A program made the translations under genes and the position numbers. From the NCBI GenBank assembly GCA_015680685.1, contig MNCI01005250.1:23677-87676 (forward strand): DNA of 64,000 nucleotides. Reading direction: 5' to 3'. Under the pieces are notes generated by a model. The model was not told the DNA's origin and searched no databases. It worked only from the letters and a program-made list of their open reading frames with translations. This stretch comes from Gnetum montanum. Its lineage: Eukaryota; Streptophyta; Gnetopsida; Gnetales; Gnetaceae. Positions 23,248 through 34,982 of the stretch are shown here, piece after piece; the first letter of the stretch is position 1, and every line of letters begins with the position of its first letter.

Positions 23248-23716
23248 TGTGAGTAAAGTGAAGGCAACTATCATTCACATAAGCTTAGATATTGTCATCT
23301 CTTTGATTACAAGCACTATCTTTGTTGTAATTGTACGGTACAATAGTTATGTTGTAATAAATTGTAGTGTTAAATATTTAACTATAGATATTTGAACTAT
23401 AGTAAATATAATACTATTGTTCATCTTTGTAATTTTACTGTTGTTAATATCTAGTTTACGTCTGGTTAACACTACCTGTGGATGTCCATCCCATCCTATA
23501 AATATAGTTACAATGAAGCCTTTAAAGTAGTGTGTTTGGCTTTCATCCCTATGATTTCTTCTTTTCCATTGTGTTGTTCATTGTGTTTTAGAAATTCTCT
23601 TGGGGGTTTTCTCATTTTTCCCCATAATATATTATTCTTGGGTTTTTCTCATTTTTCCCCATAATATATTTTTGTGTTTTTTGTGTTGATTTATTTTTTG
23701 TGATCTAAAAATCACA
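23248..23716 (+). repeat. 3' LTR of the outer plus-strand copia element
   Basis: It is preceded by the purine tract aagagggagaat, starts TGTGAGTAAAG and ends AAATCACA. It has cctataaata near 23494. Within it ttctcatttttccccataat occurs twice (about 23609 and 23646). The bases agttg follow it. Confidence 0.8.
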
Positions 23717-23721
23717 AGTTG

Positions 23722-26339
23722 AGCATGGGTGACATAAAGGAAAAGCTGCGTGAGCATCACGAGCGTGGAACTGGGAGTAAATATCAAATAAAGACCGTAA
23801 CCATGCTTATATGCCGTCAACCATGATCGTAGCTATAAATACATTACGATCTTGCTAACTGTGCACAAGTTGACATGCGCAGAAATTGTGATGTAAGTGC
23901 GTTAGAGCATTTATACCTCTTATTTGGCACGTATAGGTAACTTTGTGGAAGCATAAGTTGTGTGGGGGGTTTTGTCTCATACGGAAGCATAAACTTCCTT
24001 AATGTTTTTAATGCTACGCTGCTCACGTGGCATATTTAATGGTCATTATTTATCATGTTTATGTTTTTTTGCTCATTGATTGGTAGAGGTGGGACTTAAC
24101 AACATATGTTTAAATAATATAAAAATTGAGTATGATTTTCCATCTTGCATAGTTTAAGTAAGGTATATCCAGATGGCACCATAATTAAACATTATTTACC
24201 CATAATCTTTTAAATCTCTAATCACCCTATATTGTATGGTCCTTGGCTCTAACACTAGTTGCTATGTAATTAAATTTCCAACCATATTGTTTTCTCATTT
24301 AGCACATCCAGACAAACGAGGTAATTTCATATGTGCGGTATCTAGGGTGTAACACGTTATTCTTATGTAATTAAATTCTGAACCATATATTTAACATCCA
24401 ATGCATAATTACAAGATGCATGTAGAAAAGACAATACCACTAAAAGCTCTTTAACTAATATGCATGAATGAAAATACAACTGAAAAACAAGAGTAAGATC
24501 TCATGAACACACAAGTCACAAGCATCCAAGAAGTAACGTACATGGCTTTTTACACGTTCAAATTTTCACCCCTCCATGCCTATATAGAGCATATATGCTA
24601 TAGCTTTATGGTTATCAAATTGAAATATGATCGCTATGCTTTTATTAATCAATCACTCTTTACTCATTCCCCGACTAAAGCCCCTACTGTACTTGAAACA
24701 CCTGTCTATTAAATCAGGAAACTCTTGCCTATTACTGATATAAATATGTTATGTATCAATATGAGGTCCGCAGGGAACACAAAACAGCACAAAAATGCAA
24801 TCCGATGCAAGGTCACTTCAATCCCGGTGAGGGTAGCACAGACTTGTCCAGGAAGATCCCGGGGAACCCCTAAAAATCAAAGCATGCAACTCAAGGTAAT
24901 TTGGGCAACTAACAAGTGACAACCATTCTTTTCATTTTTTTTATATTCTAAGAGGAGAAGGTTGAATTATTGAGAAAATGCGAATGCAGAGCTTGAGCTT
25001 CTGTGTCTCCCGTGATACTTACCTCTCATGATAAAGATACAAATGCCCCAACTCCCAAAGAAACAAGTACATTAGATCGGTTATCCAAAAATAAGTTTCA
25101 ATTCCACTTCAATCATGCCATCACGAGAAATACGTTCAAGGTCCAATTGTGGAAACGTAAGGACTAAGCCAGATTTTGATGGTCAACAAATCATGTTGCC
25201 TTTCTAGATTGAAGAGATAACAACTTTGACCAATTAATGCACCTTGTCGCTCCTTCAAGGAACTTCCTCCGCTGTTATTGTCTGTTTTGTATTGACTATG
25301 ATATGAAGGTTTTTATTTTGGGTATAGATTACGAAAGGTCGCGTCCGTTTCTCAGTCCCGCGACTCGATCGCATCAGTTTTCTGATCAAAACTCGTCATG
25401 TTGTTTAAGCGTTAATTATGGGCTTCCATGGACTTCGTGACATGGTTATCTTTTCATTGTCATGTTTGTTTATTAATCGTAACTAATCATGCATTTAAAT
25501 GTTAATCGGCATTTGGATAAACCAGTTTTATTAATAGAAAAAAAGCATTAATACAAAATCAACTTCAAGACATTTAAACTTCTATAAACTAGATATAGAA
25601 GGAAGAGGGGACTTGGTGTATTGGGGATGTTACAAAGGGGAACATCTTTACAAATAAGCGATCCCAAAGTGGAGGAAAACAATCTGGAGATCAACTATCC
25701 ACCGAGGATCAATTAAGAATGAGAGCAAATAAGAGTGGTAGAAAACTAGATGGAGCAGAAAACAATCGGAGTTATGACACACTTAGATCCTCATTAGACC
25801 ATTTTCAATACTTTCTTTATGCGTAAGATAAATGAATTATCTAGATAAATTTAATCACATTTTTAATACTCATTAAAATTAAAGATATTGAATTGGAAAG
25901 ATTATTAATTGTAATATTTAAATTAAAAAAATTTGACTAGTCATGATAATAGACATAGTCATGCAAGAAAGTTACAGTTCTATTTTATCTCCATTGCAAA
26001 AACATTGATTGCAAATTTTGGTCACTGTGTTTGCTCCTTTGATCTTTGGTTACAATGTTACCTACAATATTGATCAAAGATCAGATGATAATACAATGAT
26101 AATATTATGATTTTAGATATACTATTTCTTAAAATACATAATGTTGATAGGATTTAGGAACTTGTCTTTGCATTATGTAGTTTTTTAAAATCTTTTTGTA
26201 CAAGGCATTTTGTAATAAAAATAAAAAGGATATTTCTTTTAAACTGAAAAAAAATAACAACAAAACAAAAAAGCTTTAGTCTAAATAATGGCAATATATT
26301 ATCACAAGCATATGTTTTTCATGATATATGGCGGTGTAC
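23722..26339. other. AT-rich intergenic sequence
   Basis: No coding region, RNA gene or element end could be supported. Short ORFs here lack recognisable domains. Confidence 0.4.
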
Positions 26340-27110
26340 AAAAAACAACAAACCTCTCTTTAAGCCGTTCTTATAATGTTTTGAGTTTGTAGACATTCGG
26401 CCTCATTAAATTCTCAAAATTTCGTCTTCTTGTGATATGACATCCTCAAGTTTGACTAATATTTGATCAAGTGCTAAAGAGCTTGTTGACATCACTTATC
26501 TAGTAATTCAAGATGTCTAAGGTGCTCATCTTGTTTGTCATTTTCATACATAGTTTTGATTATTTGGACTCTTAATATTGGAATTTGGACTTCTATAGGC
26601 AATATTGTCTCTATGCCATAGACTAATGAGTAAGTTGTGGCTCTTGTTGATTATTAATTATCATCTTCTAGAAGATATTGATAATAATCTTATTTGACAC
26701 TTTTGCTTGATTGTTACTATGGGGCTAATAGGACATTGAAAAATACTATTTAATACTCTACTTTTTAAAAAATGATAACATTTTATAATTTTTGAATTGA
26801 GGACCATTGTCATTGGTGATCCATAATGATGATAAAATTTGTTATAAATCATATTATGTATCATGCAATGATTAATATAGTTTATTGTTTGTAAAATAAA
26901 GGTTTGACCTCTCAACAATGGGGACTTGATCTTGCTAGTGATATCCAATCCCCATTTCTAAAAAGGTCATACTACTTGAATAGATGATACATTCTATAAT
27001 GCAGCATGGATTAGAGTAGCATGCTATTGATATTCATGATAAGATTTGATATGTACATTAGTAACAATTTGAAGTGTTTAATAATAAATTGCTCCCATGA
27101 TCTTTTTAGC
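26340..27110 (-). pseudogene. Ty3/gypsy integrase relic
   Basis: Translated on the minus strand with frameshifts, the segment shows an HATLIHAALYN stretch near 27030, KWGLDITSKI near 26940, SNNQAKVSNKIIINI near 26700 and TTYSLVYGIETILPIEVQIP near 26580-26640. These match, in order, the zinc-finger-to-core and C-terminal integrase motifs of plant gypsy elements (WGLDI, NGQAE and YSLVYG.EAVLPIE). No LTR could be linked to it. It is much older than the elements to its right. Confidence 0.7.
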
Positions 27111-27524
27111 TATGTCTTCCTCTTAACGTGACTAATGCAAAGACTGTTATGAAGTTCGTTGAGTATTTGTTATGTTTCTTCTTCTTAAACACATCTTAAT
27201 AAGATGGAATCAAATAGTCAATAAAGTTGAGTATCTAAGATAACAAATCTTTAGGATTCTTCTAAAAGGCTATTTTTTAACTAGAATCAAGTTCAAGAGG
27301 ATACTTTTTTTCCTTATGTAGTTTAATAAGTCTTTATACCAATGTACATGTTTTCTTATGGCCATTTGAATTAATTCAAACTTTGGATATGATTTTTCTC
27401 TATTCTAACATTCTCTTCACATGAAACATCATTACTTAACCAAGAGTGCAAATTAAAGAGATAATTTTTGACAACCTATAAATATTGTTACAATGTTAAG
27501 TCATTGTAATTACATTCACCTATA
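27111..27524. other. Noncoding flank of the integrase relic
   Basis: AT-rich sequence with no recognised motif. It could be more of the same gypsy relic (RNase H region) decayed beyond recognition. Confidence 0.3.
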
Positions 27525-27735
27525 ACAGTGAGGTGTTAGCCTAGTGGTAAGGGTCTTAGCTTGACAATCACAAGTTATAGGTTCAATTTTACAAGGTAGC
27601 ACTAGTAAGTTATAGATTTTAAAAAATAAATTGTAGAAGGAATTTTGTTAATTTTACTATTTGTTATGGATTCAACTCCCTTGAGAAGAATGCATTTATA
27701 GGTTGTGCAGACCAAAAGCCCTTCAAGATGGGTTA
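27525..27735 (+). repeat. tRNA-derived SINE-like sequence
   Basis: Box A-like ttagcctagtggtaaggg and box B-like ataggttcaattttac lie about 35 bases apart, as in the tRNA-related head of plant SINEs, followed by an unrelated body. The 3' end is not clear. Confidence 0.5.
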
Positions 27736-27982
27736 CATGTTTTTCTTTTTGTGATGTAAGTACCTATTTGAGACAACATTATAATGTTATAGCAAAAAAC
27801 CTACATGATTTGTTTTTAATGTCTCCATTGGTGCTTGGTCAATTTGTAGAGTCTCTTTATTTTTCATGAAAATGTAATATTTTTCACATAAATCCTATAG
27901 GTCTTTGGACATAATAAAGCTTCATTTCATTTCATTTTATAAATAACTAGGAATCACCATACATTTCAATGTCATTTATGGA

Positions 27983-28062
27983 TGATAAATTGAAATTTTG
28001 ACAAACTACGATATCAAATATCCGATATCGTAGCTCCAATCTTGTAGTTTTGATATCATGGT
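27983..28062 (+). repeat. 5' LTR of element E, left fragment
   Basis: It probably starts at TGATAAATTG and carries three GATATC copies before being cut by B at 28063. Resemblance to the start of LTR A is weak, so the exact start is uncertain. Confidence 0.5.
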
Positions 28063-28843
28063 TGATGGGACGCGATATCCAATGGGCTACGATATCGCGG
28101 TGCACTGCCAGGTTTATAAATAAGAGGCGGCTCCTTCTTGTTTCTCATTCTAGGCCTAGACCATAGCGACACTCTAGCAGTTTTACCTCTCCAGAGATAG
28201 AATAATTTCCATGTGCCCGCAGTAGGAACTCCAAAGTGATTGGATCTTTATTCGAGCAAATATTGTACCTGAACACAAGTTTGTGTACAGAAATAAAGAT
28301 GAACTTCTTGGACAAACCTTGCAGTGCATGGAATAGGCTAAATAAGATTTTACTTATTGTTATTTATTGTTTATCATTTAAATGCTTTATTAGTTAATTA
28401 AATCTCTCTCAACCCTTCTCCCATAGTTAAGTGCATTCAGTATGATCGCTTCGAGTACGTGCGTTACGCTTGGTGATCCCAATAACGAATAGCATTTGGT
28501 AACCAAGGTTGCATTGGTTCAGGGTGTGAATGGTAAGTGGGAACGAATGCTGATGCTAGGTTAATTAAGGCTTAGTTAGTTAGTTAAGGTTAGTGAATTA
28601 GTCTCTTCACCCTTCACCTCATTAGCATAGGAGATAAAACAGAAAAGATATAAAAATCATATACCTCAGACTTACTTAACCATACAACCGTGACAAATAC
28701 AAGTAAGTCTGGAAAGACAACGAACGATTAACCTTAAGTGTTCCATGAGGTGTGTAGGCACTTAGTCTGTGAAGTTCGACCGGATCGCACATGCAACGCT
28801 TGTATTCATATGATTGAGTGTAGGGGTACCTCGCCACTCACCA
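28063..28843 (+). repeat. 5' LTR of element B
   Basis: It runs from TGATGGGACGCG to CGCCACTCACCA (781 bases). It contains GATATC copies at its start, ttataaataag near 28113 as TATA box and aataaag near 28292. It lacks the expanded internal repeat of the C and D LTRs. Confidence 0.85.
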
Positions 28844-28844
28844 T

Positions 28845-28862
28845 TGGCGCCGTTGCCAGGGA
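28845..28862 (+). promoter_or_regulatory. Primer binding site of B (tRNA-Asp type)
   Basis: TGGCGCCGTTGCCAGGGA follows the LTR after one base. It is complementary, apart from one base, to the 3' end of plant tRNA-Asp, the primer used by Athila-like elements. Confidence 0.8.
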
Positions 28863-28988
28863 CTAAGTTGTTTGTGCACTGAGTAGAACATAGGAAATTA
28901 TCCAAATCGTTGGGAGCTTCAACAAACCCTTAGGGTTAATTAAACAAAAAATTATATGATGGTTAATCAGCACACCGAAAAAGACACA

Positions 28989-31900
28989 ATGTCTTCTTCT
29001 TCTTCTCATAAGAGCACTTCACCACCTAGGGATCATACAAGAAATAGTCGGTAGTCTAACACACATAACTGTGAACCGCCAGTTCCTCAATAGTACCGAG
29101 TGGTATATACTCATCCCGATGAGTATATACCCGATTTTACTTTTATCCTCCATAAGGATGAACAACTACATTGGCGAGATTTGCAAGGGAACATAGTGTT
29201 ACCTCCAGATCGTGTAGTCCCTAACATGCTCCTCCGTGCTTTGGCACAGATAGGCATGACACAACTATACGCTGAATACGTTGTAGGTGATTTCGACAAA
29301 AGGGATTACCATTCCACAGCAGTGCAACACTTAAGGGACTCGCGGCAGGAGAGCCACCATACATTGTTGAAGGGCAAAGGGGTCCCGCACGTCCTAAGTG
29401 AGATTGAAGATGGTGAACCAATTATAACAGGTTCTCTATCGAATGATGTTCCCCCTCCTAACAATAGTGAGGAGGTGGGGTATCAGAACCTACGCTTCAC
29501 GATACATAACCCTGGTTCTGATACCCATGAACACCAAGTGTTCATTGAGGGAACAAAAATACATGACAAGGATGGGCACTCGAATCGTCATCATGATTGG
29601 GGCTGTAGCCATTGAAGAGAAGGTAAGAAACATTGTCATGGTGATGGTTCTCCTTCTTCTTCCCCTTCATCACATCATTCACCCTCTCCTTCCACATCAG
29701 GACACAGTCAAAAATAGCATAACGGTGAGGATAAGGGTAAGCAAGATGAGAGACCTCGATGAGAGAGTCGAGAGAGAGGACAAGGGTAGTCTAGAGAGTC
29801 TAAGCATGGTAGAAGGGAAAGTAGGGAACCACGTAGGCATCATAGACATCATGAGAGAGATGATCATGAAGAACCCCCACTTTCCACTCGAAGTATGTTA
29901 GATATTACGGAGGCTATGAGGATACCTACAAGGCATCAAAAAGATAGTTGGATCAAGAGACTAGATATGAAAATATCCCACGCTTCAAAGGGGGATATAA
30001 CGCTAATTCGCAAAATCACTTACAGGCATTCCACGATGCCTGCGCCTTGCAAAATATTGAAAACGAGTGGCAGAAATTAAAGTTTTTTCCTAGGATAGTC
30101 ATAAAGGAAGCAAAGAGTTGGTACCGGTCCTTAGAACCGAAAACCATTAGGAGATGGAGTACAATGTTAGAGTTTTTCAACGATAAATACCAAACGTACT
30201 CCAGAGTGTCCAACTTGCGTAAGCAAATCCAAGGATGGAAGCAGGGTAATCAGGAACCCTTGGATGCTACCATGGGCTGATATTATGCGTTGCTACATCG
30301 TTGCCCGAGCCATGGTTACGCACAACGAGATCAACTCTGCCACCTCGTAGATGGGCTAAGACATGAAACTAGGAGAACCCTTGGGACTTATGCCCAAGGG
30401 AGATTATCAGAACTTAGATCCCATGAAATTCATCGATTGTTGGAGCAAGTAGCTAAAGAAGAAGGGGAGCTACAGAAAAGAGAAAGTGTGGAAGAATATA
30501 ACTATGATCCTTCCCTCCGAAAGAAGGGAGTGATATTCTGCGATGAAGAGGATGAGTCACCACTCGAAGAGTTGGTGAATAGAAAAACCTTGTTGCTTCA
30601 GAAGCTAACAACGGAAGTGGCGGCTAAGGTAGATCAGATACAGGACTCCTTAGAAAATAGACTTGAACTTGTCCTGAAAATTGTAGAGGAGTCTAAAGAG
30701 GAACGAAGTAGTGACCATGACAAGAAAAAGTGGAGAGATTTAGGCCATGCACATGACAAGGGTATGGGAAAAATGACTATCATCGATGAGGTTGTGGATT
30801 CTGACACAGACAATGATGGTGGATGTGAGATCTGCCAATATGACCATCCTAAGGGATGTTGCCCAATAATCTCACATCTACAAGAGTCTGGGGTGTATGC
30901 ACTCAACCCAAGACTTAACAGACGGTAGGCACCCCGAAGGTTACCTTATCCCCAAGGTAACCCAAGATAGTTCCACCAACCATTAACGTATTATCCAAGT
31001 GGAACTTCGCCACAACCTATCAAGCAACATCAGCAGTGGAAACACCCATAGTCATGGGGAATGCCACCGCCTAGACAACAATACCCTTACCGACAACTAG
31101 ACCCATATGGCTACTATGTGCAGCAGCCGATTTCTCCATGTGACTCTATGGGTCACGCAACTCCACAACGTCACTACCAAGTTCAAGAGTATTTTAGGAC
31201 TCCTTCTCCTCTGGGAGACACTCCACATGCATACCATCCTCCAAATCCAGTCACCTCTCTTACGCTGGTAGTTCCACTACCACCTGCTCCAACAATGCAA
31301 GGGGAACTCCCCACTCAACTGTAGCAATGTAATGCTACGAGAGTTGTAAACCTTCAACCCGTTGCTGGTTTTGACAACAAGAAGAAGAGAAGACCTTTCT
31401 TCAAAACCAAAAGCCCAAACAAGCTCTCACAATCACAAGTAGTTGAGTCTATGCATGCTCCTCCAACATACAAGGCTTCCGAGCTCCCTTCAAACCAACA
31501 ATAGAGCTCAACGCATATGGTTATGTTAACACATACCGTCACTGACTAGATCAAGGTAGGCCACCTTCCCAGGAAACTCTCTGACCTTGGAAGTCCCTTA
31601 ATCTACCTCCAAGTTGCCGGGAACGAACCACATAAGGTTCTTCTTAACTCAGGTTCCAAAGTTAACTTAATCTCACGAGAAATGTATCAAGCCTGGAACC
31701 TGCCTCCACTCAAGAAGAGCAATATTCAACTAGAGCTGGCCGACCAGTCCATCACCATTCCTTTGGGATTGGTGGAGGACATCATTACCACTATGTGTGA
31801 TTGGTCATACCCAGCTGATTTCCTGGTGATCCAAATAAACAATGATAAAGGGGATTTTCCAATTATAATGGGAAGGGCATGGCTAAGTACAATAGGCGCA

Positions 31901-32353
31901 TGCCTAGGAATCTGCGATCTTTCCTTGGAAATATCTAAGGTAAACATTTATGGAAGGATCGAGAAGAAGAAAGTTTCATGCATCACTTACAGTGACTCAG
32001 AGGATGATGACATGGAGGAATGCTCAGCATCTCTTGCATGTAACCGGTGTGCACCAAAGGACAACATACAAAGGTGCCTGTATGTAACAACCACATAACA
32101 AGAGAACACCCAGTGGTTGACAGCTGATTAAGAAAGTAGCCCACCAACATGCATGGAACGAACTGGGGGAAAAACTCATGCCCATAACGAAAGCATAGAT
32201 ACATTGAAATATGAGCATCGCCAACTTCCACCCCTTAACCTGAAAACATCAATCGAGAGAAGTTGGACACTTCTAAGAAATTCAAATAGGCGTTTATTAT
32301 TTCGGATCTCTCCCTTTCCATTCAGTCATGAGGGAGATGGCCACCTATGCTAA
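28989..32353 (+). pseudogene. Gag-protease of element B, broken
   Basis: It corresponds along its length to the intact D protein. The ATG at 28989 (MSSSSSHKS) is followed by in-frame stops at 29055 and 29091. TYTHPDEY-like and WRDLQGNIVLPPD segments are kept, then the Gag core (IPRFKGGYNANSQNHLQAF) after frameshifts, a zinc-knuckle-like CEICQYDHPKGC near 30830, a Pro/Gln/Tyr-rich linker, and the protease region. At the protease active site the catalytic Asp is replaced: LLNSGSK near 31640 instead of LLDSGSG. The frame ends HLC at 32353, as in C and D. Confidence 0.85.
32321..32336 (+). promoter_or_regulatory. Purine-tract motif 1 of B
   Basis: ttcagtcatgagggag overlaps the 3' end of the gag-protease frame. 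Equivalent copies are at 38283-38298 (C) and 41995-42010 (D). Confidence 0.5.
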
Positions 32354-32379
32354 TCATTCAGGGCCCTCAATTCGTTTTA

Positions 32380-32500
32380 GTTTTTGTTTTACACATTTTT
32401 TTTTTACAAATTTCTTTAACTTTTCTTGTTTTTGTTTTACACATTTTTGTTTTACAAATTTCTTTAACTTTTCTTGTTTTTGTTTTACAACATCGTTCTA
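32380..32500 (+). repeat. T-rich minisatellite in the tail of B
   Basis: Repeats of about 32 bases built from tttttgttttacaaatttct and ttaacttttcttg follow the gag-protease stop. The same repeat occurs in C and D at the same place. Confidence 0.8.
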
Positions 32501-33466
32501 CTTTTTCATTTCTTTGTGTGTGTGTGATATCCATCTTGTAAGTTTGTCACCCAATAAGTGTTCTTAATGATGGTATGAACTATTTTTCTATTGGTTGCTA
32601 ATGTTTGGTGTTTACCTTTAAGTTATGATGTTGATACTAAGGTATGGTTCTTTTGATATAGCAGGCAATGAGTTCACTTTATTCATACATCCATAAATTT
32701 ATATGGTCTCTCTCGGCTTGGAAATGTACAGTCCCTTTCTAAATAAGAACTATCAACAAATCGGTGACTGGGCATTTCTCAAACTAAGGAAGGACTCAAG
32801 GATTGAAAAGGGTGTGCCTTCAAGGGAACTTGATGCATTTGTGTTGGCCATTCTCTTGGGTGCTTGGATGTTTTCTTCTTGAGTTTTCCTTCCCATTCTG
32901 ACATTGCTCCATTATCGGAAAGTTGAGCTAATAAAAATAAAAAAAATTCTTTGCATGGTGTGGTTCTCATGTATAAATACATAAAAAAAAAAGAGAAGAG
33001 TGAGAATTCAAAGCACACCCCTTAGACAAAATAATTCTTTGGGCTACAAGCATTGGTTATGGAACTCAAAATAAAAATGTTCCCTCTCCTCCTTCATTTC
33101 GTTAGAATGGTAGTGGCTCTTGGGTGAAGGCATTCTTGTTACTTCAAGTGGATGGATTGGCCGAAATTATTAATGCGAAGTCACTAGATGTGGTTTTTTT
33201 GAGGCCAGACTTGGAATGGGATCTACTACATCACATTAATCATTAACCACAGAAGGGGCTGTACACCACCTTGTTCTTGGGATTCCATTCCATTCTCTTC
33301 TCTCCACCCTTCTCTCCATTGTTCACCTCATTGTCGGTTGTATCATTAGTGTATATTTTGGTTGATGCATTGTTTTCTTTTTGGTAAATTCTAGCAGTTA
33401 AGACTTTAACTCTTGTTCCCAGTGACATTCCCAGAGCCTACAGACTTTTTGAATGTGGGGTTGTCA

Positions 33467-33506
33467 GGGCATTAAGGGCATGAGCCTGCTTTGGGGAGGA
33501 CCCACT
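33467..33506 (+). promoter_or_regulatory. Conserved 40-base tail motif (B)
   Basis: The block begins gggcattaagggcatgagcc and ends ggaggacccact. It matches 36 of 40 bases in E (58169-58208) and is also kept in C and D. GGGC/GCCT can pair around a 4-base loop. Function unknown. Confidence 0.6.
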
Positions 33507-33679
33507 GGCATTCCTATTTGGTGCACTAGTTAAATTCTTTTCCTTAACATTTTTGCACTCAACCCTATTTTGTTCATTTCCATCTTGACATTCCTTTCAT
33601 CGACGTTATAGTTGTTTCTTTTTCTCCATCTTTCTTGTTCTTTTTCTTTATCCATTCTATCACTACCAAAGGTTTGCTC

Positions 33680-33693
33680 TTAGTCATGGGGGT
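33680..33693 (+). promoter_or_regulatory. Purine-tract motif 2 of B
   Basis: ttagtcatgggggt, in the middle of the tail. Equivalent copies are at 47021-47035 (C), 40551-40566 (D) and 58731-58746 (E, just before the additional ORF). Confidence 0.5.
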
Positions 33694-33834
33694 CCAGACC
33701 CAATTTTTTTGATTTTCTCCTGACCCCTAAACCTTCGGTAGTCACCATTAGTATATCTCCAGATCCGCATTAGCCATACCACAACTCAGCCAATCGACCT
33801 TTCACCGAAGTAAGGTATCAATTGCATTATGATT

Positions 33835-34842
33835 TGATGAGACGTGATTTGCATGAGCCGTGATATCGTGTACGTGATATCGTAGTCGCTACGATATCTC
33901 ATCCCATGCGATACCACGTACGCGATATCACATCGTCCCCTGTGATGTCACGTACGCGATATTGTGGTCCGCTGCAAATCTATAAATAAGAGGCAGCACT
34001 CCCCTTATTTCCCATCCTAGGCTAAAAGTATGGAAACTCTGGTAGATTGATCACTCCAGAGATATAATATTTTCCATGTGCCCACAGTAGGAGTCCCAAA
34101 GTGAACGAATCTTTATTCGAGTAGCTTTGTACCTGAACGCAAGTTGTGTATAGAAATAAAGACGAGCTTTGTGGATAAACCTTGTAGTGCATGGAATAAG
34201 ATTTATTACTTGTTATTTATTACATGTTATTTATTCCCTTCATTAGCGCGACATGAGTACGACTTGATTACGAGCATTGACGAATGTGTACGGCTAATCA
34301 AGAAATCGGCTGCTCATCACGATTAGATTCTCTCACCCTTAACTCCTAGAATGTGGAATGAGTACGACTTGATTATGAGCATTTATGGATGTGTATGACT
34401 AGTCAAGGAATCAGATGCTCATTATGTTTAGGATAGTTAAGTGCCTTAGTACGACCACTTCGAGCACTTGCATTACGTGTGGTGATCCCAATAACGATTA
34501 GTGTTTGGTAGCCATAGTTGCATAGTTCAGGGTGTGTACGGTAAGTGGGAACGGATGCTGATGCTAGTTAATTTAGACTTAGTCCTTAGTTAGAGTTAGT
34601 TAGCTTTCTCAACCCTTCACCTCAATAGCATAGGAGAAAAAGATAAAAGACCATAAAACATATACCTTGGACTTACTTAACCATACAACGTGACAACCAC
34701 AAGTAAGTCTAGAAAGACAACGAATGATTAACCCCAAGTGTTCCATGGGGCGTGTAGGCATTTAGTCTGCGGAGTTTAACTAGATCATGCATGCTACGCT
34801 CATTTCGTATGGTTGAGTGTAGGGGTACCTCGCCACTCATCA
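33835..34842 (+). repeat. 5' LTR of element C
   Basis: It runs from TGATGAGACGTG to CGCCACTCATCA (1008 bases). It has a dense GATATC cluster (33859-33967), a TATA box (ctataaataag near 33979), aataaag near 34156, and two copies of the gagtacgacttgatta repeat (34254 and 34358). Confidence 0.88.
33859..33967 (+). repeat. GATATC palindrome cluster in the LTR of C
   Basis: About seven intact or decayed copies of a CGATATCG-like palindrome lie within 110 bases, alternating with tacg and ctacg links. Decayed copies mostly show C-to-T or G-to-A changes. Confidence 0.8.
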
Positions 34843-34843
34843 T

Positions 34844-34861
34844 TGGCACTGTTGCTAGGGA
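34844..34861 (+). promoter_or_regulatory. Primer binding site of C, decayed
   Basis: TGGCACTGTTGCTAGGGA is the tRNA-Asp-type site with transitions relative to D's site. Confidence 0.7.
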
Positions 34862-34982
34862 CTAAGTGTTTGTGCACCGAATAGAACATAAGGGATATCA
34901 CTCACATTGTTGTGAGCCTTAATGAACCTTCTAGTTAATCAAGACAAATATTATATAACGGTGAATTAGCACACCAATAAAA

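Larger units (their letters stand above)
15008..23716. mobile_element. Ty1/copia complex bounded by TSD AGTTG
   Basis: AGTTG occurs at 15003-15007 and at 23717-23721, exactly outside a plus-strand 5' LTR with primer site (15008-15470) and a plus-strand 3' LTR with purine tract (23230-23716). This marks one original plus-strand copia insertion. Its interior now holds two minus-strand copia copies (pol at about 16340-19790 and 20930-23160), separated by a shared minus-strand LTR. Most of the original plus-strand body is missing. Confidence 0.8.
32501..33834 (+). other. Noncoding tail of B, first part
   Basis: It is homologous to the tails of C and D, with no protein domain. It contains the conserved 40-base motif (33467-33506) and a second purine-tract motif (33680-33693). 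The last five bases, TGATT, are the target duplication of C. Confidence 0.75.

Noticed and set aside
33859-33967. CRISPR-like array
   Set aside because: The repeats are short palindromes with irregular links inside an LTR of a plant element; there are no spacers of constant length and no cas genes.
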